Origin: Roseicyclus sp.
GTDB taxonomy: Bacteria > Pseudomonadota > Alphaproteobacteria > Rhodobacterales > Rhodobacteraceae
DNA length: 64,000 nucleotides
NCBI GenBank assembly: GCA_018401965.1
Contig: JAGYJU010000019.1
Coordinates: forward strand, 1-64,000
Direction of reading: 5' to 3'
The translations under genes were made by a program, and so were the position numbers. How positions within the stretch are numbered: the stretch's first letter is position 1; every line of letters starts with the position of its first letter. The notes beneath the pieces are model-generated. The model had not been told where the DNA came from, did not search any database, and saw only the letters and a list, made by a program, of their open reading frames with translations. Shown here in pieces: positions 44,282 to 53,749 of the stretch.

Positions 44282-45232
44282 TCACTCGACCAGCCCAAGT
44301 TCACGATAGGCGGCCAGCGCACCGTCGTGGGCCGGCATCTCGGTCACTTTGGCAAGATCGTCGGGATTGAACTCTTGCCACAAGGGCGAGGTCGCTCGCA
44401 GTTGCTCGGCACCGCTGTAAAGCGCGTTGACCACCTGCGAGACAATTTCGTCGCTGACGTCAACATGAGCGAAGAGCATGTAGTCATAGGCAAACAGTCG
44501 GCTGTCCGCCGACAGACCCGGCAGCGAATGATAGCCTTCAGGAAGGGTGCGGGTGTAGGTGCCGGGCAGGTACTCGGCGAGCAATTCGTCATCATCAGAC
44601 GAGAACGACAGGAAGCGGATACCGCCCAGGCTGGCTTCCATGTCGAAGGTCGGCTGGGCGCCGGCAGTGGCGATGGAAACGTCGATCTGGCGTTGACGCA
44701 TGGCATCATACTGTCGCGGGAAATTCGCGATCGGCACCGATTCCACATCATCATAGGTCAGCCCGGCCGTGGCAAGCCCGGCACGGATGATATAATCGCC
44801 CAGTGAGTTGTCAGGGTATCGCGGAACACGAACGCCCGCCAGTTCGGCGTAACTGGTAATGCCGGAATCCTCGGTCACGAAAAGCCCTGCCGTAAACGGG
44901 AACAGGGTTGCAACCATCCGCAGATCGGGATTCGGCTGGCCTTCGGACATGCCGGTTCCGTTCACTGCGTAAAATGTTTGCGGGTAATTGGCGATTCCGA
45001 ATTCCAGCCGGCCCGCGTTTACCATCGGAACATATTGCGCAGTGTTGGCCGACATTTGTGGCCGGAGCTGCAGCGGCGTCTGCTCTGTCACAACCATGGC
45101 GACGGCATTGGCGATCTGCTCGGTTGCACCACCTTGCGTTGTTGCCAGAGCCACCGTTTGGGACGTTGCGGGCAAGCTCATGCCAAGCGTTCCCAGCAGC
45201 GTTGCACTGAAGGCTATGAATCTGATGTTCAT
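44282..45232 (-). CDS. TAXI-family TRAP transporter solute-binding protein
   Basis: A 316-residue periplasmic receptor. The signal peptide (MNIRFIAFSATLLGTLGMSL) is cleaved near ATSQ-TVAL. The TAXI fold is seen in LATTQGGATEQIANAVAMVV, VPMVNAGRLEFGIANYPQT and LFVTEDSGITSYAELAGVRV. It is the first gene of the receptor-permease pair, divergent from the ThDP-enzyme gene, so one intergenic region may regulate import and catabolism together. Confidence 0.9.
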   Translation of the reverse strand: MNIRFIAFSATLLGTLGMSLPATSQTVALATTQGGATEQIANAVAMVVTEQTPLQLRPQMSANTAQYVPMVNAGRLEFGIANYPQTFYAVNGTGMSEGQPNPDLRMVATLFPFTAGLFVTEDSGITSYAELAGVRVPRYPDNSLGDYIIRAGLATAGLTYDDVESVPIANFPRQYDAMRQRQIDVSIATAGAQPTFDMEASLGGIRFLSFSSDDDELLAEYLPGTYTRTLPEGYHSLPGLSADSRLFAYDYMLFAHVDVSDEIVSQVVNALYSGAEQLRATSPLWQEFNPDDLAKVTEMPAHDGALAAYRELGLVE

Positions 45233-45371
45233 TGATCTCTCCTGTTGTTCGGGCAGGTGTTCGATACACAGCCCGGCCGATTACTGCGTGCCTCTAACTG
45301 CGGCATCTGTCGAACGACGCCCCCCCCCTTTGTCGACGCGATGCTTGCGTCATGAGAAGATAAGAGCATAC

Positions 45372-45383
45372 TTGTACGGACAA
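45372..45383. promoter_or_regulatory. TTGT-N4-ACAA box upstream of ThDP-enzyme gene
   Basis: TTGTACGGACAA lies 20 bp before the ATG at 45404, in the divergent region with the TAXI gene. A near-identical TTGTCTGGACAA occurs before the CoA-transferase at 48087-48098. The GT-N4-AC core fits HutC-type GntR operators, and such a regulator is encoded at 41335. Confidence 0.5.
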
Positions 45384-45403
45384 CTCTAGAAGGAAATAAA
45401 AAA

Positions 45404-47107
45404 ATGTCCGCTCCAGTCGAACGGGAATGTCAGCAGACCTCGCTTGTCGCAGCGAACTATCTGCGCGCGCTCAAACGCTACGGCGTCGATGCTTTTTATG
45501 GCGTTTCCGGCACCGATTTCCCCTCCATCGTCGAAGCCTTTGCAACAGCAAGCGGGGGACAGGACATGCCCGAGCCGATAACGGTTCCCCACGAAAATCT
45601 CGCGGCCTCGATGGCGCATGGCCATGCCATGGTGACCGGACGCGCGCAGGCGGTGATGGTCCATGTCAGTGTCGGCACTGCGAATATCGTGTGCGGCGCG
45701 CTGAATGCTTACCGTGATTATGTTCCGATGCTGCTCAGTGCAGGGCGAACGCCAGTGACCGAACAGGGCCGCTACGGCGCCCGCTCGCGCCATCCGCATT
45801 GGGCACAGGAATTGTTTGATCAGGCCGCCATGCTGCGCGAGGCGGTAAAATGGGACTACGAACTGAGATTTCCCGAGCAGGCGGGCGATGCTGTCCACCG
45901 GGCTATGGAAGTTGCCCATGCCAGCCCCGCAGGTCCGGTCTATCTGTCGCTGCCGCGCGAAGTCCTGGGCATGGAGGCCCATCAAGCCGCCGAACTTCCT
46001 GATCCCGGCACTGTTTCTCGCCCGGGGGCAGACCCTGCCGCGATCGCGAAACTTGCCCGGATGATTCTTGAAGCGCGCCATCCCGTCGTCGTGACATCGC
46101 ATTTCGGGGCCGATCCGGCGGCAGTTCCCGTGCTGGCCCAGTTGGCGGAAACTTGGGCGCTACCCGTGGTGGGCAACAGCGCAAGGCGCGCCTTTTTGCC
46201 GGGGGATCACCCGATGCATATGGGGTTTAGCCCGGATACTCAGTATGCCGAGGCCGACCTGATCATCGCGCTTGACTGCGAAGTGCCGTGGATGCCCGAC
46301 ATCAGCACCCCGAAAGCCGCAGAGAACCTTGTCCAGATCGGGATTGACCCGTTGGCCGCGACCTATCCGATGCGCAGCTTTCCAGCCAGGCTCAGTGTCG
46401 TCGCGGACAGCAAACTTGCCCTTGAAGCGCTTGGAGCCGAACTGGGCACGCCGGGCAGCGCCGTCGCTCCCGGCATTGCAGCCCGGCGAGAGCGCCTTGA
46501 CGCGCAACGCAGCCGTGACAGGGCGCGTTGGGCTGCCGATGGCGCGGTAGAGCACCTCAATCCGGCGAGCGCCAGTGCAGCCTTGCACCGGGCGCTGCCG
46601 AAAGACGCCATCATCACAAACGAATACCCGCTTCGCCCCGAGCAATGCCCGCCTGCTGAAGCCGGCAGCTATTTTGGTCTCAGCCCGGTGGGGGGTCTGG
46701 GCTGGGGTCTGGGCGCAGCGCTCGGTGTCAAGAAAGCGCTGCCGGACCGGACTGTCGTATCGGTGCTGGGCGACGGCGCCTATATGTTCAACAACCCGAC
46801 CGCGTGCCATTTCGTATCCGAGGCAAACGATCTGCCGGTCCTGGTGGTGATCTTCAACAACGGGTGCTGGGGCGCGGTTCGCAACTCGACACTTGCGATG
46901 CACGGGCAGGGCGCAGCCGCTGCGGGCGGCGGGATGATGCTGGCCGATCTGCGCCCGCAGCCGGATTACGAAAAAATTATCGAGGCTCATCGAGGGCTTG
47001 GCCTGCGTGCAAGCACAGTCGCTGAACTCGATGCCGCCCTGGTACGCGGGCTAGAGGCTGTCGCCAATGGTCAGCAAACGCTGATCAACGTGCTTTGCGA
47101 TTATTGA
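45404..47107 (+). CDS. Thiamine diphosphate-dependent enzyme (acetolactate synthase / decarboxylase superfamily)
   Basis: A 567-residue three-domain ThDP enzyme. The catalytic glutamate is in VPHENLAASMAHGHAM, the middle domain follows (residues about 200-330), and the ThDP/Mg motif is VLGDGAYMFNNPTACHFV ... VIFNNGCW (GDG to NN). No separate regulatory subunit is encoded. Members decarboxylate or carboligate 2-oxo acids, or act on acyl-CoA. Flanked by a TRAP receptor gene and an HMG-CoA-lyase-like gene whose stop lies 5 bp away on the other strand. Substrate not deducible. Confidence 0.87.
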   Translation: MSAPVERECQQTSLVAANYLRALKRYGVDAFYGVSGTDFPSIVEAFATASGGQDMPEPITVPHENLAASMAHGHAMVTGRAQAVMVHVSVGTANIVCGALNAYRDYVPMLLSAGRTPVTEQGRYGARSRHPHWAQELFDQAAMLREAVKWDYELRFPEQAGDAVHRAMEVAHASPAGPVYLSLPREVLGMEAHQAAELPDPGTVSRPGADPAAIAKLARMILEARHPVVVTSHFGADPAAVPVLAQLAETWALPVVGNSARRAFLPGDHPMHMGFSPDTQYAEADLIIALDCEVPWMPDISTPKAAENLVQIGIDPLAATYPMRSFPARLSVVADSKLALEALGAELGTPGSAVAPGIAARRERLDAQRSRDRARWAADGAVEHLNPASASAALHRALPKDAIITNEYPLRPEQCPPAEAGSYFGLSPVGGLGWGLGAALGVKKALPDRTVVSVLGDGAYMFNNPTACHFVSEANDLPVLVVIFNNGCWGAVRNSTLAMHGQGAAAAGGGMMLADLRPQPDYEKIIEAHRGLGLRASTVAELDAALVRGLEAVANGQQTLINVLCDY

Positions 47108-47112
47108 CCAGC

Positions 47113-48012
47113 TCAGGCTGGGATCCCCCCGGCTCGGCTCAGGGCCGAGGGGGCCGATTTACCCAGCGGACCGGCGATCCAGTGTGCTGCGGCGATCACG
47201 GCGTCAAGGTCCACGCCGGTTCGCAACCCCATCCGTTCCAGCAGGTATACCACGTCCTCGGTAGCGACATTGCCGGTGGCCGCGGGCGCAAAGGGACAGC
47301 CGCCGAAGCCGCCTATGCTGGCGTCGATCGCATGCACGCCAGCTTCGACAGCGGCCACAACATTCGCGATTCCCGTCCCCCGGGTGTTGTGAAAGTGGCA
47401 CCGCAGGCGGACATCCGACGACAGGCCACGCGCTTCCTTCAGCAGCTGCGTGACCTGCGTCGGCACCCCGCATCCGATGGTATCGGCAAAGGCCAATTCG
47501 TCCGGCGCGTGCTGCATCACAGCTTCGGCGATCTGCAAAACGCGGCTGGCAGGAACCTCGCCTTCAAATGGACAGCCGAAGCTTGCGCCAATGGTGACAG
47601 AAGTAAGCAGCCCCGCCGCTTTTGCCTGATTTCTGATCACAGCCCAGCTCGCAAGGGTTTCGGCCACAGGCACACCCTGGTTGCGCTGGTTGAAAGTTTC
47701 CGAGGCGACAACGACGAAGTTCACTTCGTTGCACCCCGCCGCCAGCGCCCGGTCGAACCCGCGCTGATTCAAGGCCAGTCCGATGAAGCCAACGTCGTCG
47801 GGCCGCGTGAGCTGGGCCATCAAAGCCTCGGAATCGGCCATCTGCGGCACCCGCTTGGGATTGACGAAGCTTGTCACCTCCAGTCGGCGGAGGCCGGCCG
47901 CCAACGCCCGGTTGATCAGTTCGGCCTTGTCGGCCGTCGAGATCAACGCCTTCTCGTTCTGGAGCCCGTCGCGCGGCGACACTTCGACGATTTCCACATC
48001 AACTTGCTTCAT
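47113..48012 (-). CDS. HMG-CoA-lyase-like enzyme (HMGL/citramalate-CoA lyase type)
   Basis: A 299-residue TIM-barrel lyase. VEIVEVSPRDGLQNEKALIS carries the metal aspartate, LRRLEVTSFVNPKRVPQMAD the next loop, HFHNTRGTGIANVVAAVEAG the metal histidines, and GGFGGCPFAPAATGNVATED the catalytic cysteine loop. In degradative clusters such enzymes cleave hydroxyacyl-CoAs to acetyl-CoA plus a keto acid. Its partner is likely the class III CoA-transferase encoded divergently 100 bp away, which would make the CoA ester. Confidence 0.9.
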   Translation of the reverse strand: MKQVDVEIVEVSPRDGLQNEKALISTADKAELINRALAAGLRRLEVTSFVNPKRVPQMADSEALMAQLTRPDDVGFIGLALNQRGFDRALAAGCNEVNFVVVASETFNQRNQGVPVAETLASWAVIRNQAKAAGLLTSVTIGASFGCPFEGEVPASRVLQIAEAVMQHAPDELAFADTIGCGVPTQVTQLLKEARGLSSDVRLRCHFHNTRGTGIANVVAAVEAGVHAIDASIGGFGGCPFAPAATGNVATEDVVYLLERMGLRTGVDLDAVIAAAHWIAGPLGKSAPSALSRAGGIPA

Positions 48013-48086
48013 GGCGTCCTCTCACAGGTTGGAAACGATTTTCGCCACTTGCAATGTGTGGCCTGTTGCGGTTTTATCAGGAAAAG

Positions 48087-48098
48087 TTGTCTGGACAA
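48087..48098. promoter_or_regulatory. TTGT-N4-ACAA palindrome between divergent HMGL and CoA-transferase genes
   Basis: TTGTCTGGACAA is an inverted repeat (TTGTC/GACAA, 2-nt centre) 14 bp before the CoA-transferase ATG. It matches the box at 45372-45383 in 10 of 12 positions and may bind the HutC-type regulator. Confidence 0.5.
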
Positions 48099-48111
48099 GT
48101 TTGGAAATCAG

Positions 48112-49374
48112 ATGCACACCTCGTCCGTTGACGTAGCTCCAGTTGTCGAGGGTTCCGAGAACGGCCCGCTCACCGGGCTGCGGGTGATCGAAATGGGCCA
48201 GCTTCTGGCCGGGCCGTTCTGTGGGCAGTTGATGGCTGATTTCGGCGCTGAGGTGATCAAAATCGAGCAACCCGGTCTGGGCGATCCGATGCGCCAGTGG
48301 GGGCGCGAAAAGGCACATGGCAAATCGTTGTGGTGGCCAGTGGTGGCGCGCAACAAGAAGTCGATCGAGGTCAATGCGCGTGTGCAAGAGGGCGGTGACA
48401 TCATTCGTGCGCTCGTTGCACAGTCCGATATTCTGGTCGAGAATTTCCGCCCCGGGACGATGGAGCGCTGGGGGCTGAGCTATGAGGAACTGTCGCGCAT
48501 CAATCCACGCCTGATCATGGTGCGGGTTTCGGGCTATGGCCAGACAGGGCCGTATTCAAAGCGCGCGGGCTATGGCGCGATTGGCGAGGCAATGGGCGGC
48601 TTGCGCTTTGTCGTTGGCGATCCGTCAATGCCTCCCAGCCGCATGGGCATATCGATCGGCGACACGCTGGCGGCGACCTTCGCCTGTTTGGGCGCGATGA
48701 TGGCGCTGCATGTCGTCAACCGGACGGGCCGCGGACAAGTGGTGGACAGCGCAATTTACGAAGCCGTCCTCAACGTCATGGAATCTCTGATTACCGAATA
48801 TGATCATGCAGGTTATATCCGCGAACGGACCGGCGCTATTCTGCCCAATGTGGCGCCATCCAATGTCTATCCGACATCGGATGAGCGGTTCGTTCTGATA
48901 GCGGCAAATCAGGATACGGTTTTTACACGGCTGGCCGCCTGCATGAAGCGTCCGGAACTGGCCACGGACGTCCGTTACGCCACCCATTCGGCGCGCGGGG
49001 CTCATCAGCAGGAACTGGACGACTTGATTGCCGCGTGGACGCGCACCATGGACTCCGAAACGCTCTGTACCGCTCTGGAAGATTCCGGGGTGCCGTTCGG
49101 CGACATTTATCGCGCGCCGGAGATGCTGAAGGACGCTCATTTCAAGGCGCGTGAAGCGATCGTCAAGATCATGCATCCGACCTTGGGTGCCATGCATATG
49201 CAGAATGTTGCGCCCAAATTGTCGGCGACACCGGGACGCATCATCCACTTGGGCCCGGAGCTGGGCGAGCATAACCGGGAGATCTTCTCAGGGTTGCTCG
49301 GCCTGCCTGCGTCGAAACTGATCGCGCTGGAAGGCGCAGGGGTGATCGGCAAGACCGCCGGGGAGACGGCATGA
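48112..49374 (+). CDS. Class III (CaiB/BaiF) CoA-transferase
   Basis: Moves CoA between carboxylic acids. The 420-residue product from ATG 48112 (MHTSSVDVAPVVEGS) has TGLRVIEMGQLLAGPFCGQL, FGAEVIKIEQPGLGDPMRQW, ILVENFRPGTMERWGLSYEE, VSGYGQTGPY and the catalytic aspartate in GQVVDSAIYEAVLNVMES. Full length for the family. A frame extending back to 47095 is antisense to the HMGL gene and is not coding. It heads a seven-gene operon and overlaps the aldehyde dehydrogenase by 4 bp. Confidence 0.92.
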   Translation: MHTSSVDVAPVVEGSENGPLTGLRVIEMGQLLAGPFCGQLMADFGAEVIKIEQPGLGDPMRQWGREKAHGKSLWWPVVARNKKSIEVNARVQEGGDIIRALVAQSDILVENFRPGTMERWGLSYEELSRINPRLIMVRVSGYGQTGPYSKRAGYGAIGEAMGGLRFVVGDPSMPPSRMGISIGDTLAATFACLGAMMALHVVNRTGRGQVVDSAIYEAVLNVMESLITEYDHAGYIRERTGAILPNVAPSNVYPTSDERFVLIAANQDTVFTRLAACMKRPELATDVRYATHSARGAHQQELDDLIAAWTRTMDSETLCTALEDSGVPFGDIYRAPEMLKDAHFKAREAIVKIMHPTLGAMHMQNVAPKLSATPGRIIHLGPELGEHNREIFSGLLGLPASKLIALEGAGVIGKTAGETA

Positions 49375-50876
49375 GCACGCTGCGCGCCGCACTGACCGAT
49401 ACACCCAGAATGGTCTCGGGGTTCACGGGCGGGGAGTTTGTGCCTATGCGCGGCGATCCTTTGCCGGTATTCGATCCCAGCACAGGCGCGGTCATAGCGC
49501 ATCTGCACGAATCCGATGCGGCCGAGGTGGATAATGCCGTGATGTCGGCACGCCGCGCCTTTGACAACGGCCCGTGGCGGCATGCAACGGTCGAGCAGCG
49601 CCAGCGGATGCTGATGCGCATTCACGATGCGCTTCTGGAGCAGGTCGATGAACTGGCCGAGCTTGAGACCATCAATACCGGCATTCCCATTCGCCAGACA
49701 CGGGGCATGCACGTTCCCCGCGCCGCCTATAACTTCAAGTTCTTCGCTGAATACATCGGGCAGGCCGCAAGCGAGCTCTACACACAGGAGCCGGGCTTCC
49801 TGACGATGGTCATGCGCGAACCCCTTGGGGTCTGTGCGCTGATCGGGCCTTGGAACGTGCCGCTGGGACTGACCTCGATGAAACTTGCGGCTGCCCTGGC
49901 GTTCGGCAACGCCTGCGTGGTCAAGCCGTCTGAGCTTACCCCGCTTACGGTGGCGCGGTTGTTCGAGATCCTGCAGAAATGTGATCTACCCGAGGGTCAG
50001 GTTAATCTGGTCAACGGGCGGGGACAGATAACCGGCGCCGCACTGAGCGAGCATCCGCAGATCGACATGGTGTCCTTTACCGGCGGCACCGAGACCGGCG
50101 CGACCATCCTTTCGGCGCTGGCGCGGGGCATCAAGGGCGGCGCAATGGAACTGGGCGGCAAGTCCGCCAACATCATCTTTGACGATTGCGCTTTCGACCG
50201 TGCGCTCGATGCGGCGCTATTGGGGGTCTATGCCAACAACGGGCAGATGTGCCTGGCCGGTGCTCGGGTCCTTGTTCAACGCGGCATTGCCGACCGGTTC
50301 GTCGATGCCTTCACCCGGCGCACCGCAGCGATCCGCGTTGGCGATCCTCTGGCCCCGGACACAGAGCTTGGCCCCATGATCAGTGCCGCACAGAGCAAGC
50401 GGATCGCCGATTATGTCGCCATCGGCGAAGCCGAAGGCGCGCGGCTTCTGACCGGCGGCAAGCGGCATCCGGGGTTCAACGCGGGCAATTTTGTGGAGCC
50501 CACGGCAATGCTGGTGGCCGATAATGCAGCCCGGTTGTGCCAGGAGGAAATCTTTGGTCCCTTCGCCACGCTGCAGGTCTTCGATACCGAGGACGAGGTG
50601 GTGCAGATCGCCAACAACAGTCGGTTTGGCCTTGCCGGATATGTCTGGACCGAGAATCTTTCCCGCGCGCATCGGGTCGCGGGGAGGATGCGAACCGGCA
50701 CTGTCTGGATCAATACCCCTATGGTCCGCGACCTGAGATCGGCCTTTGGCGGATACAAGGAATCCGGTCTTGGGCGTGAGGGCGGACGCGGATGCGAAGC
50801 AATGTACACTGAGCAGAAAACCGTGATGGTGCCGCTGGAAGAGCGCCCGATTGTGGCACTGGGGGCACCTTCATGA
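49371..50876 (+). CDS. NAD(P)-dependent aldehyde dehydrogenase
   Basis: A 501-residue oxidoreductase that turns an aldehyde into an acid. Cofactor motif LIGPWNVPLGLTSMKLA, catalytic glutamate in GGAMELGGKSANIIF, catalytic cysteine in NNGQMCLAGARVLVQ, and EEIFGPFATLQVF are intact. Closest in pattern to 2-hydroxymuconic- or betaine-aldehyde-type dehydrogenases. Overlaps both neighbours by 4 bp. Confidence 0.93.
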   Translation: MSTLRAALTDTPRMVSGFTGGEFVPMRGDPLPVFDPSTGAVIAHLHESDAAEVDNAVMSARRAFDNGPWRHATVEQRQRMLMRIHDALLEQVDELAELETINTGIPIRQTRGMHVPRAAYNFKFFAEYIGQAASELYTQEPGFLTMVMREPLGVCALIGPWNVPLGLTSMKLAAALAFGNACVVKPSELTPLTVARLFEILQKCDLPEGQVNLVNGRGQITGAALSEHPQIDMVSFTGGTETGATILSALARGIKGGAMELGGKSANIIFDDCAFDRALDAALLGVYANNGQMCLAGARVLVQRGIADRFVDAFTRRTAAIRVGDPLAPDTELGPMISAAQSKRIADYVAIGEAEGARLLTGGKRHPGFNAGNFVEPTAMLVADNAARLCQEEIFGPFATLQVFDTEDEVVQIANNSRFGLAGYVWTENLSRAHRVAGRMRTGTVWINTPMVRDLRSAFGGYKESGLGREGGRGCEAMYTEQKTVMVPLEERPIVALGAPS

Positions 50877-51631
50877 CACGACATCTGTCGAGTTATGGCC
50901 CGCGTGCTAGGCTGGGGCTGATCGTGCCGCCGACCAACACGGTGAACGAAAGCGAATGGGCACGCATGATGCCGGAGGGCGTCAGCTTTCATTCAATGCG
51001 AATGGCGCTGCATTCCGATACAACCTCGACCGAGGGGCGGGCCCGGCTCTGGACTGAACTGGATCAGGCGATCGCGATGTTGACACCGGCCCGGGTCGAT
51101 GTCGTCGCATATGCCTGCACAGCCGGGTCGATCGCGATCCCCGCGGAAAGCATTCCCGAACAGATGACAGCCCGCAGTGGTGCCGACTGCGTGACCACCG
51201 CTGCATCGATCATCGCCGCGCTGAAGGCCATGGACGTGCGCAGCGTGGCCGTTGCGACACCCTATCATCAGGCGCTGAATGATCACGAAGTCGAATTCCT
51301 TGAGGCCCATGGCTTTCAGGTCACGGCCATCAGTGGATTGGGGATCGGCGCCAACGGCCCTCAGGAGTTCCCGCGCATCGCCGAGACCCCGCTGGAGCAG
51401 GTGCGAGCTCACGCGAAAAGCGTCCTGGGCGGCAATGAACAGGCGTTGTTGATCACCTGCACCGATTTTCCGACTTTGCCGTTGATCGAGGCACTGGAAC
51501 AGGAAACCGGACTGCCTGTGATTTCGTCAAACACGGCAACCTTGTGGCAGGCATTGCGCAAGGCGGGAATTGCCGATGCGGCCCGCGATGGCGGGCAATT
51601 GTTCAGGGCTGGAAAGGGTTTGCAGGAATGA
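50873..51631 (+). CDS. Asp/Glu racemase superfamily enzyme (maleate isomerase / arylmalonate decarboxylase type)
   Basis: A 252-residue two-lobed enzyme. LGLIVPPTNTVNESEWARM is the N-terminal family motif; the two catalytic cysteines are Cys82 in VVAYACTAGSIAI and Cys196 in LLITCTDFPTLPL, at nearly the positions known for maleate cis-trans isomerase (about 76 and 194). Maleate isomerase, a decarboxylase on malonates or a racemase are all possible. A second protein of this superfamily that lacks both cysteines ends the same operon (54384-55130). Confidence 0.87.
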   Translation: MTRHLSSYGPRARLGLIVPPTNTVNESEWARMMPEGVSFHSMRMALHSDTTSTEGRARLWTELDQAIAMLTPARVDVVAYACTAGSIAIPAESIPEQMTARSGADCVTTAASIIAALKAMDVRSVAVATPYHQALNDHEVEFLEAHGFQVTAISGLGIGANGPQEFPRIAETPLEQVRAHAKSVLGGNEQALLITCTDFPTLPLIEALEQETGLPVISSNTATLWQALRKAGIADAARDGGQLFRAGKGLQE

Positions 51632-52464
51632 CTGAACTTCCCTCATTGCAGGACAGGATCGTGGTCATTACCGGCGGCGGTCGTGGGCTCGGGCGTGAAA
51701 TGGCGCTGGAACTGGCCTCAGGCGGCGCGCGGGTTGTCATCACCGGCGCACGTGCCGGTGAGGAGCTTCGTGCGACTCTGGCCGAAGCGGAATCGCAGGT
51801 CGGCAGCGGAAGAATGGTGGCCGTGCAGGCCGATGTGCGCGACCCGGCTGATTGCGCGCGCGTCGTCAGAGAGACCGAACTGGCATTCGGCCCGCCGGAT
51901 GTGCTGGTCAACAATGCCGGCAGGGGCATGCGCCTTGTATCGGAGAGGTTCAACTCCGAGCCCACGAAATTCTGGGAAACTGACCCGGCGATTTGGCGCG
52001 AGATCATCGACATCAATCTCAACGGCGCCTTCAACATGGCCGCAGCCGTGACCCCGGGCATGATCGAACGCGGTTTCGGGAAGATCATCAACATCTCGAC
52101 CAGCGATCAGACCATGGTCCGGCGCGGCTATGCCCCGTATGGGCCGTCAAAAGCGGCGCTTGAAGCGGCGTCGCGCGTCTGGGCGCAGGATCTCGACGGC
52201 ACCGGTGTGGAAGTGCTGGTCTATCTGCCGGGCGGAGCGGCTGACACGGGGCTGCTGCCTGAAAGCGCAAACAAGCGCGGCGCTGATGGCGGTCTGCTGC
52301 CGGCCGCCATCATGCGCCGCGCAATCCGATGGCTTTGCGCAGACACGTCAAATGGGCGCAGCGGAACCCGGTACACAGCGCGGCTCTGGGATGAAAGCCT
52401 GCCCCCGGCCGAGGCGGCCGAAGGGGCGCAAAGCCCCGCAGTAGCGAAACCGGCGATCATGTAA
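51628..52464 (+). CDS. Short-chain dehydrogenase/reductase (SDR)
   Basis: A 278-residue NAD(P) oxidoreductase from ATG 51628 (MTELPSLQDRIVVITGGG). TGGGRGLG cofactor loop, LVNNAGRG, catalytic Ser in INISTSDQ and YGPSK (YxxxK) are all present. An extra C-terminal tail follows the fold. It overlaps the racemase-type gene by 4 bp and precedes the FAD monooxygenase by 88 bp. Confidence 0.9.
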   Translation: MTELPSLQDRIVVITGGGRGLGREMALELASGGARVVITGARAGEELRATLAEAESQVGSGRMVAVQADVRDPADCARVVRETELAFGPPDVLVNNAGRGMRLVSERFNSEPTKFWETDPAIWREIIDINLNGAFNMAAAVTPGMIERGFGKIINISTSDQTMVRRGYAPYGPSKAALEAASRVWAQDLDGTGVEVLVYLPGGAADTGLLPESANKRGADGGLLPAAIMRRAIRWLCADTSNGRSGTRYTARLWDESLPPAEAAEGAQSPAVAKPAIM

Positions 52465-52552
52465 CCGGCCCCAGTCGGCAAGGGTCCGTGATGGTGCCCC
52501 TGCCCCGGGACACAAAAGGTCTGGACGCAACAATGACAGGAGCACACAGGGT

Positions 52553-53749
52553 ATGACCGAGGCGCGAGTATTAATTGTGGGGGCCGGGCCTGTGGGCATG
52601 ACCGCCGCCGCCTATCTGGCGAACGAGGGCATCCCCGTCACAATCATCGACGCGCACCGCGATGTGCCCACCGATTTGCGGGCCTCCACCTTTCATCCGC
52701 CCACGCTCGACATGCTTGATCGTTTCGGGATCGGTCAGAAATGCGTGGAACAGGGCCTGATCTGCCCGCATTGGCAGTTTCGCGACCGGCGTGAGGGGGT
52801 CATCGCAACCTTCGATCTGTCGCTACTGAAGGGCGAAACCAACCATCCCTACCGGCTGCAATGCGAACAGTGGAAATTATCGCTCTTGCTGCGTGACTGG
52901 CTTCAGGCGCATCCGAATGCCGAGCTGATCTTTGGCGCCCGCGCCATCGACGTGACGCAGAATGACGACGGGGTCACCCTGACAGTCGAGCGCGAGGATG
53001 GCTCGCACGAGAAGATGAGCGGGCGCTACATGGTCAGTGCCGATGGCGCGCGCAGCAACATTCGCAAGGCACTGGGCGTCACCTTCGAAGGGATGACCAT
53101 TCCGGAAATTTTCCTGTCGATGTCGACAACCTTTCCTTTCCAAGATGCGATCGCGGATCTGTCCAATATCGCCTATATCAGCGACCCCGACGAATGGGTG
53201 GTTCTGCTGCGTACCCCGTCTTTGTGGCGTGTTCTGCTGCCGACCGATCCCAATGAGACGCCTGAGCAGATGAAGGCCCCCGCACGCGTCGAAGAGCGGC
53301 TTCAGGCGGTCTTTCCCAAGGCCGAACCCTATGACGTGGTGCATAGCGTCGAATACCGCGTGCATGAAAAAGTGGCCGAAAACTATGTCGTTGGCCGGGT
53401 CTTTCTGGCCGGGGATGCGGCCCATCTCAACAACCCTCTGGGTGGCATGGGCATGAACGGTGGGATCCACGACGCCATGAACCTGGCGGAAAAGCTGACC
53501 AAGGTGTGGCAGGGCGAACCTCTGTCCCTGATGGGCCGCTATGAACGTCAGCGCCGCAAGGTCGCGGTCGAAACGGTGCAGGCACAGTCGCTGCGCAACA
53601 GGTCGATCCTGAACGAGCGTCGCCCTGACGCACGGCGGGCCTATCATGACGATCTGCGCGCGACGGTCGAGGACCCCGCAAGGCACAAGGCCTATGTGAT
53701 GCGCTCGTCGCTGATCCAGTCGCTGAACGATCTGGAGGGCGTGGAATGA
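52553..53749 (+). CDS. FAD-dependent monooxygenase (p-hydroxybenzoate-hydroxylase fold)
   Basis: A 398-residue group A flavin monooxygenase. GAGPVGMTAAAYLANEG is the ADP-binding loop, YMVSADGARSNIRKALG the DG motif, and FLAGDAAHLNNPLGGMGMNG the FAD GD motif. Enzymes of this fold hydroxylate phenols or hydroxypyridines, and some (2-methyl-3-hydroxypyridine-5-carboxylate oxygenase) also open the ring. Being next to a maleamate-amidase-like hydrolase (4-bp overlap), an oxidative step on an N-heterocycle is plausible but unproven. Confidence 0.9.
   Translation: MTEARVLIVGAGPVGMTAAAYLANEGIPVTIIDAHRDVPTDLRASTFHPPTLDMLDRFGIGQKCVEQGLICPHWQFRDRREGVIATFDLSLLKGETNHPYRLQCEQWKLSLLLRDWLQAHPNAELIFGARAIDVTQNDDGVTLTVEREDGSHEKMSGRYMVSADGARSNIRKALGVTFEGMTIPEIFLSMSTTFPFQDAIADLSNIAYISDPDEWVVLLRTPSLWRVLLPTDPNETPEQMKAPARVEERLQAVFPKAEPYDVVHSVEYRVHEKVAENYVVGRVFLAGDAAHLNNPLGGMGMNGGIHDAMNLAEKLTKVWQGEPLSLMGRYERQRRKVAVETVQAQSLRNRSILNERRPDARRAYHDDLRATVEDPARHKAYVMRSSLIQSLNDLEGVE

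Noticed and set aside
47095..48111. N-terminal extension of the CoA-transferase (frame open from 47095)
   Set aside because: The extension is the antisense of the HMG-CoA-lyase-like gene; the family motif begins shortly after ATG 48112.
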